DNA of 64,000 bases from an uncultured Paracoccaceae bacterium (GTDB lineage Bacteria; Pseudomonadota; Alphaproteobacteria; Rhodobacterales; Rhodobacteraceae), in NCBI GenBank assembly GCA_951812615.1, contig CATOSU010000005.1, positions 124,001-188,000 on the forward strand, written 5' to 3'. The first letter of the stretch is position 1. The number at the start of each line of letters is the position of its first letter. Positions 35,616-46,606 of the stretch are shown here, piece after piece. Both the position numbers and the translations under genes were made by a program. The notes under the pieces are model-generated. The model was given only the letters and a program-made list of their open reading frames with translations. It was not told the DNA's origin and made no database searches.

Positions 35616-38600
35616 TCACGCCACCAGCGTTTCCGCCTTCTTCAGGTCCACCGATACCAGCTGGCTCACGCCTTTTTCCGCCATGGTCACGCCGAACAAT
35701 CGGTCCATCCGGCTCATCGTCACGGCGTGGTGGGTGATGATCAGGAACCGCGTTTCGGTCCGCCGGCACATTTCGTCCAGAAGGTCGCAGAACCGTGTCA
35801 CGTTGGCATCGTCCAGCGGCGCGTCCACCTCGTCCAGCACACAGATCGGTGCCGGGTTGGCCAGGAATACCGCGAAAATCAGCGCCATCGCCGTCAGCGT
35901 CTGTTCGCCACCTGACAACAGCGACAACGTCGACAGCTTCTTGCCCGGCGGCTGGCACATGATTTCCAGCCCGGCTTCCAGCGGGTCGTCGCTCTCGACC
36001 ATTACAAGGTTGGCCTCGCCACCACCGAACAGATGGGTGAAAAGCAAAGAGAAGTTCGAATTGACCTGTTCGAACGCCGTCAACAGCCGTTCGCGGCCTT
36101 CCTTGTTCAGGCTGGCAATGCCGCTGCGCAATGTTCGGATGGCTTCTTCCAGATCCTCTTTCTCGTTCAACAGCGTGTCGTGTTCTTCCTGGACCGTCTT
36201 GGCATCTTCTTCGGCGCGCAGGTTCACCGCGCCCAGAGCGTCGCGCTGCCGCTTGTGACGGTTGACCTCGGCCTCCAGAGTGTCGGCATCCGGGATCGTG
36301 TCCGGATCCGCTTCCAGGCGGTTCAGCAACTGGTTCGGGGTAACCTGACGGTCTTCCGCGATACGCTCGGCGGCGGCGACAACCTGTTCGCGTGCGGCCT
36401 CGCAACGCGCTTCGGCGGCTGCACGGGCTTCGCGCGCCTCGGATGCGCCGCGTTCTGCGTCCCGTTCCGCCCCGGCGGCCGTCCGCAGCGCAGCTTCGCC
36501 CGCTGTCAGAGCGTCCTGTGCCCGCGCCCGCCGCGCCTCGGCGTCGGCGGTGGAAATCGACAGGGCATCGCGTTTGGCCGCAAGGTCACTGGGAACCATG
36601 CGCGCGGTGCCCAATTCCTGCTCCGAAGCATCGCGGCGCTCTCCCAGTTCGGCAATCCGTTTTTCGGCCGTTTCCAGCCGATGCCGCCAGCCGCTGAGTT
36701 CCTTGGTTACTTCCTGCGAGCGTTTCGTGCGCGCCTCGCCTTCCCGGCGCAGTTCGTCATGTCCCGAACGCCGGGTCATCATCGTGATCCGCGCAGCTTC
36801 GACAGCCTGCCGGATCTCCTCGACCCGGTGGCGTGCACTGTCCAGATCACCCAATTCGGCCATGCCGGCCTCGGCCTCTTTCAGGCGCGTCCTTGCATCT
36901 CCGGCCTCTTCCATATGCCGCGTCACCGAAAGGTTCAGCGTTTCCAGCCGGCCGCGCGCCAGATTGCTGTCGGCCTCGGCCCGGCTCAGTGCCCTGCCGG
37001 CCTGTGCCACGGCCTGGTCGGCCTCGCGCCGTTCGGCGCGGGCGACCTTGTCGGCCTCGGTCAGTACGGCCAGCTGTTTGCTCAGGCTTTCATGCGCCTG
37101 CCGTGCACCATCGGCCCGGGCCCCCACGCGTTCCAGATCCTGCTTCAACCCCTCCAGACGGTTCAGTTGCTCCAGCCGTAATGCCGCTGCACTTGGCGCA
37201 TCCTCGGCCCAGGCGCGGAATCCATCCCAACGCCACAGATCGCCCTCCGCGCTCACCAGCCGCTGGCCGGGTTTCAACAGCGCCTGCATCCGGTTGCCTG
37301 AATCGGCGTCCACCAGCCCCACCTGCGCGATGCGGCGACTGAGGACTTCGGGAACCTCCACATACAACGACAGGGGAATGATGCCGCCGGGCAGCGCGCC
37401 ATCGCCGTCATGACCCGCCAGCTCCAGCCAGCCCGAAGGCCCGTCCGCGTTCACGACAGGGGCCCGCAGATCATCTGCCAGCGCCGCGCCCAAAGCTTTC
37501 TCGAAACCCGGCTTGACCCGGATCAGATCCATCACCTGCCCGGTTTCGGCCGTGTCCCGCTCTACCAGCTTGGCCAGCGCGACCATTTCGGCGCGAAGCG
37601 CGTTGGTCTCGCCCTCGGCAGCCGAACGCTGCGCGCGCGCTTCGGCTTCGCGGGACTGGGTATCGGCGCGTTCCGTCTCGGTTCGGGTCAGAACTTCTTC
37701 GGCCACAACCGCGGCGGCCTGTGTCTGCTTCTCTGCGGTGCCGGCGGCTTCGAACTGCGCTTCCGCCTGCGTCAGGGCGGCCTGGCTCTGGGCCACTGCC
37801 ATCCGGGCCTTGTCGGCCTCCTGTTCGGAGCGCTCCAGCGTTTTGCGGCTGTCGTCCAGCAGACGCTGTGCCGACTGGTGCCGGGCCGCCAGACGTGCGG
37901 CGTCTTCCGTTGCCTCGGTCAGCTGCGATTCCCGCTCTTCCAGCACCGAGGCCGCTTCTCTGGCCAGCTCGGCGGCGTCGCTTACGCGATCCGAATGTCC
38001 CTCACTGGCTTTCTCAAGCTCGGTTGCTTCCCATTCCAGCCGGCTGATGGTTTCACCCGCGTCCCGGTTCAGAGTTTCTTCGCGGTCCTTGTCGCGGCCC
38101 AGCTGTTCAATCCGCGCCGTCAGGGTTTCGATCGTTTGCTTCGCCCGCGCCTCGTCCTGCAGTAGCGTGTCCTTCTCGACCTTCAGACGCTGAAGAATGG
38201 CGGACGCGACGGTTTCTTCTTCGCGCAGCGGCGGCAGGGTTTCCTCGGCAGCAGCCCGGGCCTTTTCGGCCTGCCGCGCCGCGGTTTCCGCCCGCGCGGC
38301 GGCACCAGTCCGTTCGCGCAATGCCTCTTCGGCCGATGCCCGCGCCTCGTCCGCCTCTTTCCAGCGCCGGTAAAGCAGCAGTTCCTCTGCCCGGCGCAGC
38401 GCTTCGCCGATCTCGCGGTATCGTGCGGCCTGCCGGGCTTGCCGCGCCAGCTGGGCCAGCTGCGCGGCCATCTGTTCCAGAACGTCATCAACACGGGTCA
38501 GGTTGGTTTCCGCGCCCTTCAGCTTCAGTTCGGCCTCGTGCCGGCGCTGATAAAGGCCGGAGATCCCTGCCGCCTCTTCCAGAATCCGTCGCCGGGCCTT

Positions 38601-39071
38601 GGGCTTGGCGTTGATCAGCTCCGCGATCTGACCCTGCCGGACCAGCGATGGCGAATGCGCACCGGTCGAGGCATCGGCAAACAACATCTGCACGTCGCGT
38701 GCGCGCACGTCCTTGGTGTTGACCTTGTAGGCACTGCCGACGTCGCGGGTGATCCGCCGCACAATCTCCAGCGCGTCCGAGTCGTTGAACCCCGCCGGCG
38801 CAAGCCGGTCGGAATTGTCGATATGTACGCTGACCTCGGCAAAGTTGCGGGCCGGCCGGGATGCGGCCCCGGCAAAGATGACATCCTCCATTCCGCCGCC
38901 GCGCATCGCCGACGGACGGTTTTCCCCCATGACCCAGCGCAGCGCTTCCAGCAGGTTCGACTTGCCACAACCATTCGGCCCGACGATGCCGGTCAGCCCG
39001 TCGGCAATGATCAGGTCGGTCGGATCGACAAAGCTTTTGAAGCCGGTGAGTCTGAGTTTGGAAAAGCGCAA
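35616..39071 (-). CDS. smc: chromosome segregation protein SMC
   Basis: 1151 residues, full length. Walker A GPNGCGKS lies at residues 31-38; the first half is a long coiled coil (about 160-500), then a hinge region (about 510-640) and a second coiled coil (about 650-980), then the signature LLSGGEQTLTAMA and Walker B VLDEVDAPLDDANVTRF near the C-terminus. SMC rings with ScpA and ScpB compact and separate chromosomes. The start is TTG at 39071; the N-terminus MRFSKLRLTGFKSFVDPTDL matches the family exactly at that codon. Confidence 0.96.
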   Translation of the reverse strand: MRFSKLRLTGFKSFVDPTDLIIADGLTGIVGPNGCGKSNLLEALRWVMGENRPSAMRGGGMEDVIFAGAASRPARNFAEVSVHIDNSDRLAPAGFNDSDALEIVRRITRDVGSAYKVNTKDVRARDVQMLFADASTGAHSPSLVRQGQIAELINAKPKARRRILEEAAGISGLYQRRHEAELKLKGAETNLTRVDDVLEQMAAQLAQLARQARQAARYREIGEALRRAEELLLYRRWKEADEARASAEEALRERTGAAARAETAARQAEKARAAAEETLPPLREEETVASAILQRLKVEKDTLLQDEARAKQTIETLTARIEQLGRDKDREETLNRDAGETISRLEWEATELEKASEGHSDRVSDAAELAREAASVLEERESQLTEATEDAARLAARHQSAQRLLDDSRKTLERSEQEADKARMAVAQSQAALTQAEAQFEAAGTAEKQTQAAAVVAEEVLTRTETERADTQSREAEARAQRSAAEGETNALRAEMVALAKLVERDTAETGQVMDLIRVKPGFEKALGAALADDLRAPVVNADGPSGWLELAGHDGDGALPGGIIPLSLYVEVPEVLSRRIAQVGLVDADSGNRMQALLKPGQRLVSAEGDLWRWDGFRAWAEDAPSAAALRLEQLNRLEGLKQDLERVGARADGARQAHESLSKQLAVLTEADKVARAERREADQAVAQAGRALSRAEADSNLARGRLETLNLSVTRHMEEAGDARTRLKEAEAGMAELGDLDSARHRVEEIRQAVEAARITMMTRRSGHDELRREGEARTKRSQEVTKELSGWRHRLETAEKRIAELGERRDASEQELGTARMVPSDLAAKRDALSISTADAEARRARAQDALTAGEAALRTAAGAERDAERGASEAREARAAAEARCEAAREQVVAAAERIAEDRQVTPNQLLNRLEADPDTIPDADTLEAEVNRHKRQRDALGAVNLRAEEDAKTVQEEHDTLLNEKEDLEEAIRTLRSGIASLNKEGRERLLTAFEQVNSNFSLLFTHLFGGGEANLVMVESDDPLEAGLEIMCQPPGKKLSTLSLLSGGEQTLTAMALIFAVFLANPAPICVLDEVDAPLDDANVTRFCDLLDEMCRRTETRFLIITHHAVTMSRMDRLFGVTMAEKGVSQLVSVDLKKAETLVA

Positions 39072-39518
39072 GGCAGGCCCGATTGATTCTTGTTTGGTCG
39101 GCAGTTTGCGGGAAGCCTGTGATCCGAGTCAACGTTGTTGCCGCAGCATGTGGCCCGGTTCGGCCGCTTTTCCACAAGGTTTTGTATCTGGCAGGCCGGT
39201 CGGTGATGCCGTCATCCGTGATCGTGACATCGCCGACCGATGTGAAGCCGTAGCTGCTGACCTTTTCTTGACCGATCCGATCTCGAAGTTATGGATCCGG
39301 TCCAGATCGCTGCCATTGCCATGGCTTTCCTTCCCGATCAATTGTGTGACTGGCGGCCAAATTCCGCCCGTCAGGGTCATTTGGCACGCCTGTTGCGGCG
39401 GATGTGTGCCGTGCCGACGCACAAATCGATCGCGGACTTGGACATAATTGGAGGCGATAATATAACGCGGCAAGCGAGTCGGTGGGACAGCCACTGACGT
39501 CACAACGAAGAGGCAGGC
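39072..39518. other. intergenic region, no gene seen
   Basis: 447 bases between the divergent smc and esterase genes. No open frame shows family features, and I see no strong palindrome or RNA. Short open frames here on both strands look random. Confidence 0.5.
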
Positions 39519-40511
39519 ATGCAGGTAATAACGCGACTCTCGGTATTCTATATCACTTTCTTCGCACTGCTTGTTGGGTGTGGGCCGAGTGCAGAAAGCC
39601 AGACATTGCGCGACCGGCTTCGGGAACGCGCAGCAAAACGGCAAGCCGGCCAAACACAATCGCAGACTCCGGCCAATTTCCAGCAGGTCAACCTTCAGGT
39701 CGGCGGTGTGGGTCGCAGCTTCCTCGTTTATGTACCTAAAAACGTACGCAAAAATGCCCCGGTCCTTATGGTCATTCACGGCGGGGGCGGAAATGCCAGC
39801 GGTTTTGCCGGGCGGCAAAACTTTTCATCTTACGCCGACCAGCGCGGGTTTGTTCTTGTTTACCCGTCCTCGGTCGAGAAGAACTGGAACGATGGCCGTG
39901 AAACATACGCAAACCAGCCGAACGATGTGGCCTACCTTCGGGCCGTTAACGGCTATCTGCGCAAATCCTACGGGACCAGCCCGAACAAGGTGTTTTTCAC
40001 GGGCATTTCGAGCGGCGGGATGATGGCACACCGCATGGCTTGCGACGCGCCGGAAATCACGGCTGGCATTGCCCCGGTTGCGGCGAGCTTCAGCGAAGCG
40101 TTGCTGGGGAAATGTAAAGGTGCGCAGAGCACGCCAGTTATCATGTTCTCGGGTACAGATGATCCGTTGATGCGCTATGAAGGCGGACGCCCTCAGGCGC
40201 GAGGTGTCGCCGGCGGAACGGATGTCATCGTGCCCGCGCCTGACACTATCGCGTTCTGGGCGCGCGAAGCAGGCTGCGGCGGCGCGAACTCCACACAGAT
40301 GCCAGACCGTGCCAATGACGGAACGACCGTGACGAAGATCAGCTATTCCTGCCCGCGGGATCAGGTCCAGCTCTATCGCATCGATGGCGGCGGCCACACC
40401 TGGCCGGGAGGGTCCGGAAGCAAGCGGCTGGAACGGATGACCGGCCCGACCTCGAAGGATGTCGACGCGAGCTTTCTGATCGTTAAGTTCTTCACGCGAT
40501 ACGGGCTGTAG
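39519..40511 (+). CDS. lipoprotein esterase, PHB depolymerase/LpqC-like
   Basis: 330 residues. The N-terminus (FALLVGCGPS) carries a lipobox with the lipidated cysteine at 21, so the protein is membrane-anchored in the envelope. The alpha/beta-hydrolase core has HGGGGNASGF as oxyanion segment, the nucleophile in GISSGG (S164), SGTDDPLMRYEGG and the histidine in GGGHTWPG. Relatives hydrolyse polyhydroxybutyrate, feruloyl or other esters. The AAGAGGC site precedes the ATG. Confidence 0.85.
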   Translation: MQVITRLSVFYITFFALLVGCGPSAESQTLRDRLRERAAKRQAGQTQSQTPANFQQVNLQVGGVGRSFLVYVPKNVRKNAPVLMVIHGGGGNASGFAGRQNFSSYADQRGFVLVYPSSVEKNWNDGRETYANQPNDVAYLRAVNGYLRKSYGTSPNKVFFTGISSGGMMAHRMACDAPEITAGIAPVAASFSEALLGKCKGAQSTPVIMFSGTDDPLMRYEGGRPQARGVAGGTDVIVPAPDTIAFWAREAGCGGANSTQMPDRANDGTTVTKISYSCPRDQVQLYRIDGGGHTWPGGSGSKRLERMTGPTSKDVDASFLIVKFFTRYGL

Positions 40512-40908
40512 GCATTTTATCGGATCGGGTCAGCACGGCTGGGCGGCCAGATCCGGCCTCGGCCAAAAACGGTGTGCTGCAACCCACAAATTCCCGCTCC
40601 TGCAGAAGGCGCGGCAGAATTCGTTGAAAACTCGCGAGACCGCACCTTGAGTTGCGGAAGTTAATATCCTGCGGCACGGCAAAAACAGGCCGTTCCGAAG
40701 CTTGCTGTTTTGTTCGGCAAAACCGCGATGACGGAGGCTAAACCCCCGGTCAGAATTCCCTCCATTCCAAAAAGAATCGAGAATCAGCCAAAAATGTGAT
40801 ATTTGGTCGCATAATTTATTTATATTCCGCCGCCTCAGCTGGAATTCCTGACCCGTATCCAGCGACTGGTGAGCGGCGTCGAGAATCCAATTCACTGGGG
40901 GGTGTTTC
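40512..40908. promoter_or_regulatory. AT-rich leader of the 722-residue gene
   Basis: 397 bases without a supported gene. It is noticeably AT-rich around 40790-40835 (ATTTGGTCGCATAATTTATT), unlike the flanking GC-rich DNA, and probably holds the promoter of the 722-residue gene. No terminator for the upstream esterase gene is clear. Confidence 0.4.
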
Positions 40909-43077
40909 GTGGATGATATTGATTTTTCATATGCTGATTTGGTCTATACGGTCTCGGACTCAACTGAGGTCGATGGCGAACTGGAATTTGGCACAATCGA
41001 CACAAACAGTTACGGGAATGGTTTTGATGGCCAGACGGATTCCGACGGAACACTGACGTTTGAGTTTGAGTCCGGTGGCGGCGATATGCAGGTGTATTTC
41101 GACGCCTTCGATATGGATTACTTCGGTGAAATCGTTGTTCTGATAAACGGTGAAATCGTCGGTGCCGCAGACGACGGCTTTGAGCAGGAGCTAAGTCCGG
41201 CGCGCGTCACGATCGACGCGGAATTTGTGAATGACGGTGTGAATACTCTGCAATTCGTGAAGACGGATGCCTCGGACGGGGTATGGGGTGTGACCAATAT
41301 CGCGATTCAGCCACAGCATGTACTGCGCTTCGGTGAGTTCGAATCCGAGGAATTCGGCAATCTTGTCGGCGGGGCTCTGGACGTAGACGGCTCGGTTACG
41401 TTCAAGTTCTTCCCCGAAACCCTGGATGATATGACACTCTACGTTCACGGAATGGACATCGACTTTTACGGCGAGGTCGAGGTCTTTCTGAATGGCGTTT
41501 CTATCGGGTTGCTTAACGAGACCGAAAACAACGGCACAAGCGGATCAAAATTCGACATCGAGTCCGCACTTTTGAACGATGGAACGAATGAAATAACGTT
41601 CCAGCTCAACGGGTCCGAGACGCGCCAATGGGGCGTCACCAATCTCATTCTGCTAGACCCCGATATCAACGTGTCGACGATGGAACTGGATCCGGAATTC
41701 TCGGATGACGGATATGCCGCCTGGATGAAGACCGGGCGGATTTTTCTGGGGAAATACGATACCAATTCCGGGGCTTTGCTGGAAGTTCTGAATGTCAGCA
41801 ATCCCTTTCTGGGAACTCTCAAACCGCTCTGGGAATCATTGAACGGTCCGGAGTTATTGCGCACATCGGATGGAATGTCGGCGATCGGAATTGGTAACGA
41901 AGGTCTGATTTATCTCGACGAAGACGAAAACTATATCATACCGGGGTCCGAGGGTTATCGCGTCGGCTTTTTGCCCAAGGGGACAACCGACGGGCTGGTG
42001 TTCACCATGATCCACGAAGACAACTGGATCAATAATGAGGGTCCCACGGATGTTTTTCTGTACGACAATGGCGACATCACGCTTCTTGATCTGGGTGGAC
42101 CGACAGCCCGGGCGGTCACGTATCTGAATGCCACCGAAGTGGCCGTCTTTGCCGACAGATACGTTGCTGTCTACGATATCGAAAACGATACCATGGTTCG
42201 CATTGCCAATAACATTTACGAGAAGGGCTATTCCGCGGCCCTGGAATCCTCGACCGGCCAAAGGATCATAGCCACTATGGCGCGGGAGGATGTTGGTGAA
42301 TTCTACGATCTCTTCCACGAGACGGAAACGGGTTGGGAATTGCTGCGACGCATCACCATTCCCGATCAGGTCTTTGGCCGGTACCTGTACTCACCGGAAT
42401 TGATTGAATGGCAGGGACGGATGTTCTTGTCGGGCATTTCGTCCGAACTGCCAACCACTCAGGCGGATTCTGCAGTGGTTTTCTATGACATCGAAAACGA
42501 CACCTGGAGCCAGGTCAGCCAAGTCGGTGATTACTTCGATCCGGAAGTCATAGCACTCGAAAATGATACGGTGGCCTTCTACTACCGCGACAGCGCAACG
42601 GCCACGACGCAGTGGTTCACCGCTGGATATGACGAGATCATGGCCATCGCTGTACCGGGAAGCACCGGCGGCGCGCCAACGCCTGTCCTTGCGGCTCCGG
42701 CGGCGCTTCAGTCAGGTATCCTGGCATTCGACCCTGAAGCGGACTACGGTGGCGCCAATCGCCTGACTGCAACAGGCACCACGACGGTCAGTGAACTCCC
42801 GGATGAACCCAGTTTTGCGGCCGGGAGTGTGACGACAACGGAATCCGACCGGTCGACACCTGAGGGTGATGATCCGGACGAGTTCAACTTCCGCCACGCT
42901 GCATCTTCGCTGGATATTGTGGATCCGGGCTTGGAAGCATCGAATTCCATCTTCGATCAGGATGAATTCGTCTTCCAACATGCGGTGGCCTCGCGGGAAA
43001 CTGCTGACGAAGAACCCGACGCGCCAGCGTCTATTCTCCCCCCGCTTTTCCTGACCGGAATACCAGCCACGGCATGA
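40909..43077 (+). CDS. large acidic protein with tandem beta-rich repeats, unknown
   Basis: 722 residues from a GTG with GGGGGG upstream. Two tandem repeats of about 105 residues (about 30-133 and 141-249) share DAFDMDYFGEIVVLING/HGMDIDFYGEVEVFLNG, NDGVNTLQF/NDGTNEITF and WGVTNIAI/WGVTNLIL. A middle part (about 255-620) contains repeated YDIENDTM/YDIENDTW strands, possibly a beta-propeller. The C-terminus has two copies of DEFNFRHA/DEFVFQHA. It is acidic and has no signal peptide. GC seems lower than that of its neighbours. The repeats resemble carbohydrate-binding or extracellular beta-sandwich domains, but no family is assigned. Secretion by type I is possible. Confidence 0.7.
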   Translation: MDDIDFSYADLVYTVSDSTEVDGELEFGTIDTNSYGNGFDGQTDSDGTLTFEFESGGGDMQVYFDAFDMDYFGEIVVLINGEIVGAADDGFEQELSPARVTIDAEFVNDGVNTLQFVKTDASDGVWGVTNIAIQPQHVLRFGEFESEEFGNLVGGALDVDGSVTFKFFPETLDDMTLYVHGMDIDFYGEVEVFLNGVSIGLLNETENNGTSGSKFDIESALLNDGTNEITFQLNGSETRQWGVTNLILLDPDINVSTMELDPEFSDDGYAAWMKTGRIFLGKYDTNSGALLEVLNVSNPFLGTLKPLWESLNGPELLRTSDGMSAIGIGNEGLIYLDEDENYIIPGSEGYRVGFLPKGTTDGLVFTMIHEDNWINNEGPTDVFLYDNGDITLLDLGGPTARAVTYLNATEVAVFADRYVAVYDIENDTMVRIANNIYEKGYSAALESSTGQRIIATMAREDVGEFYDLFHETETGWELLRRITIPDQVFGRYLYSPELIEWQGRMFLSGISSELPTTQADSAVVFYDIENDTWSQVSQVGDYFDPEVIALENDTVAFYYRDSATATTQWFTAGYDEIMAIAVPGSTGGAPTPVLAAPAALQSGILAFDPEADYGGANRLTATGTTTVSELPDEPSFAAGSVTTTESDRSTPEGDDPDEFNFRHAASSLDIVDPGLEASNSIFDQDEFVFQHAVASRETADEEPDAPASILPPLFLTGIPATA

Positions 43078-43208
43078 CCCGCACCAGCCGCGGTTGCCCC
43101 GAAGGCGTGACCGAAACCCGGGGTTAACCTCCGCACCAAACTCGCGTGGCCGCTGCGACGCGCCGGGGTGGCGTTTCAAGAAGTTCCCCTTACCGGGCGT
43201 CAGTGACG

Positions 43209-43236
43209 GTACCGATGGCATGCATGCCATCGGTAC
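43209..43236. repeat. perfect 28-bp palindrome between convergent genes
   Basis: GTACCGATGGCATG at 43209-43222 is followed immediately by its exact reverse complement CATGCCATCGGTAC at 43223-43236, with no loop. There is no T-run. It lies 131 bases after the 722-residue gene and 68 bases from the mtlK stop. It may be a bidirectional terminator, a protein-binding site or a replication or recombination site. Confidence 0.75.
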
Positions 43237-43304
43237 GCCGGCAACATCCCTGCCCGCGCTTCTGATTGGCGCTCGGGTAACTTTGTGTTGAGACGCTTTG
43301 TGAT

Positions 43305-44798
43305 TCAAGCAGATACGACTGCGTCAGCGGCCTCGACATATCTCTTGAGCGCTGTTTCACAGCCCTCGTCCCAAATCAGCCGAAGCCAGTAGTCAAAGGC
43401 CTTGGCAAACGGTTGGTTGTCCGAAAGGTCGCCGTAGAAGCGTCTCTGTTCCAGCCATGCTGAAGGGCGGGTTTTCGCCTCTTGCGCGGCCTTTGTCAGA
43501 TCTTCCCAGACCGGGTCGTTGGGCTCAATGTCCGCGCCATTGTCCCGGCTGCCTTCACACATGCGCGCCCAGAATGCCTCAACCAGCGCCAGGCCCTTAA
43601 CCGAACCACCCTTGGCCAGCTGATCCTGAAGGATGGGCAGTACAAATCCCGAGTGACGGGCCGAACCATCAAAGGCGACGCGGCGGGTCGTGTCGACAAT
43701 GCGGTGGTTGGAAAAGCGTTTCTCGATCAGGTCGAGATAGGCCAGAGGCGTCATGCCGGGCACTGGCGCCACCGTCTGGGTGATCTCTTCGGACTGGATT
43801 TTGTGGAACATCGCGGAAATCCCGGGATGCGCCATGCACTCGGCTATGGTTTCGATCCCCAGAACCTCGCCGACATTGGCAATCACCTGATGCCCTGCGT
43901 TGAGAATACGTATCTTCATGGTCTCGTAGGAATGAACGTCATCCGAGAATGCCGCCCCGACCTTGTCCCAGTTTGGGCGGCCGGCGCAGAAATCGTCCTC
44001 AATGACCCATTGGCGATAGGCTTCATGGGTCACCGGGGCGGCATCGCTGACGCCAAATCCGTGGGCAAGACTGATTTCGTTGGGGCCGGTGGCCGGTGCG
44101 ATGCAGTCGACCATCGAATTGGGGAAACTGACGTGTTCTTCGATCCAGCCAGCCAGTGCCGGATCCGAAAGGCGCGCGAGATTGACAACTGTCTGTTTCA
44201 GAATCGCGCCGTTGCCTTGCAGGTTGTCACAGCTGAGGCCAGTGAAGGGGCCATGGCCGTCGTCCCGGCGCTGGCGCAGGGCTGCGACCATGGCGCCAAA
44301 GGCACTGCGGGGCCTGTCGGGGTTGGCAGCGTCGTGCTGAATGTCGGGGTGGCCCGCGTCGAAACCCTTGGTAACAGGGTCGACGTAATATCCGCTTTCG
44401 GTGACGGTCAGGGCGACGATTCGAATGGCCGGATCAGCCATGGCCGTGATCAGTGCGCCGTTGCCGTCCTCGATAGGCAGGTAATCGATCATCGAACCGA
44501 CAACCTCGGCAGAGATCTCGTTCGGGTCAAGTTCGATCAGCGTGGTCAGGCAATCCTGCGCCAGCAGCTTTTCACGCATCGCGGCGTCATAGGGGCGCAC
44601 GCCGGCCCCGATAATGGCCCAGTCCCGAGCCTCGCCCGCCTGCATCAGACGATGCAGATACCAGGCCTGATGCGCACGGTGGAAATTGCCAACGCCAATG
44701 TGGACGATTCCGGGTGTCAGGGCCGAGCGATCGTATCGCGGCCGCTCGATTTGCAGTTGATCGAGCGTTGCATCGGAAAGGAAAGTCAGCTCATCCAT
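43305..44798 (-). CDS. mtlK: mannitol 2-dehydrogenase (polyol dehydrogenase family)
   Basis: 497 residues of the long-chain mannitol dehydrogenase/fructuronate reductase family. It has IVHIGVGNFHRAHQAWYLHRL (NAD binding), DNLQGNGAILKQ, and the catalytic-lysine segment KIRILNAGHQVIANVGEVLG. As the last gene of a smo operon it is best read as MtlK, oxidising D-mannitol to D-fructose. Its start overlaps the smoS end by 13 bases. Confidence 0.9.
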   Translation of the reverse strand: MDELTFLSDATLDQLQIERPRYDRSALTPGIVHIGVGNFHRAHQAWYLHRLMQAGEARDWAIIGAGVRPYDAAMREKLLAQDCLTTLIELDPNEISAEVVGSMIDYLPIEDGNGALITAMADPAIRIVALTVTESGYYVDPVTKGFDAGHPDIQHDAANPDRPRSAFGAMVAALRQRRDDGHGPFTGLSCDNLQGNGAILKQTVVNLARLSDPALAGWIEEHVSFPNSMVDCIAPATGPNEISLAHGFGVSDAAPVTHEAYRQWVIEDDFCAGRPNWDKVGAAFSDDVHSYETMKIRILNAGHQVIANVGEVLGIETIAECMAHPGISAMFHKIQSEEITQTVAPVPGMTPLAYLDLIEKRFSNHRIVDTTRRVAFDGSARHSGFVLPILQDQLAKGGSVKGLALVEAFWARMCEGSRDNGADIEPNDPVWEDLTKAAQEAKTRPSAWLEQRRFYGDLSDNQPFAKAFDYWLRLIWDEGCETALKRYVEAADAVVSA

Positions 44799-45555
44799 TG
44801 TCCACCGTCCACGTTGTAGGTTTGCGCGACGACGTAGTCGCTTTCGTTGCTTGCCAGGAACACGGCCATGCCGGTCAGGTCTTCCGGCACGCCCATGCGG
44901 CCAAAGGGAACGCCCGCTCCGACTTCTCGTTTTTTCTGCCCGGGGGCTTTGTTTTCATATTTCGCGAAAAAGGCATCGACACCATCCCAATGCTCGCCAT
45001 CCACGACCCCCGGGGAGATGGCGTTGACGTTGATGCCGTGCCGGATCAGGTCCAGCCCGGCGGATTGCGTCAGGCTGATCACGGCCGCCTTGGTGGCACA
45101 GTAAACCGCGACCAGCGGTTCGCCCCGGCGGCCGGCCTGGCTGGCCATGTTGATGATCTTGCCGCCCTGGCCGCGTTCGATCATGTGGCGCGCGACCGCC
45201 TGCAGGGTAAACAGCGTTCCCGCCACGTTGACGTCGAAGACCCGTTCATAATCATCGCGGGAGATGTCAACGATCGGCGCAGCGGTAAACACACCCGCGT
45301 TGTTGATCAGGATGTCGATCTGCCCGAATGCTTCCAGCGTTTGAGCCACAGCGCGCTGAATGCTGGCCTGATCGGTGACATCAAGTTCGACGGCCATGGC
45401 GGCCTCTCCCAGCTCGGTGGCGGTTTCAATGGCTTTGGCCATGTCGATATCCGCCACGGCGACGTTTGCGCCTTCGCTTTTGAGAGATTTGGCGAAGGCG
45501 CGTCCGATGCCTTTTGCGGCGCCGGTGATGAGGGCTGATTTTCCAGCCAGTCGCA

Positions 45556-45556
<1 letters not shown>
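44786..45556 (-). CDS. smoS: sorbitol dehydrogenase (SDR, L-iditol 2-dehydrogenase)
   Basis: 256 residues. It has TGAAKGIG, ILINNAG, MASQAGRRGE and the active-site YCATK with the expected Ser. The pattern VDGEHWDGVDAFFAKYEN and the C-terminal YNVDGGQWMS are close to SmoS of R. sphaeroides, which oxidises D-sorbitol to D-fructose. It overlaps the smoK stop by one base. Confidence 0.93.
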
Positions 45557-46560
<1,004 letters not shown>

Positions 46561-46606
46561 GATCTTTCCTTTCTTTACGCGACCGCGTCGCTGCTTGAGC
46601 GCGGCG

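Noticed and set aside
36033-37181. 382-residue open frame on the plus strand inside smc
   Set aside because: Antisense to the coiled-coil part of smc, which has all motifs of a full SMC protein.
43482-44819. 445-residue open frame on the plus strand
   Set aside because: It is antisense to mtlK and has no family features. It is a codon-bias shadow.
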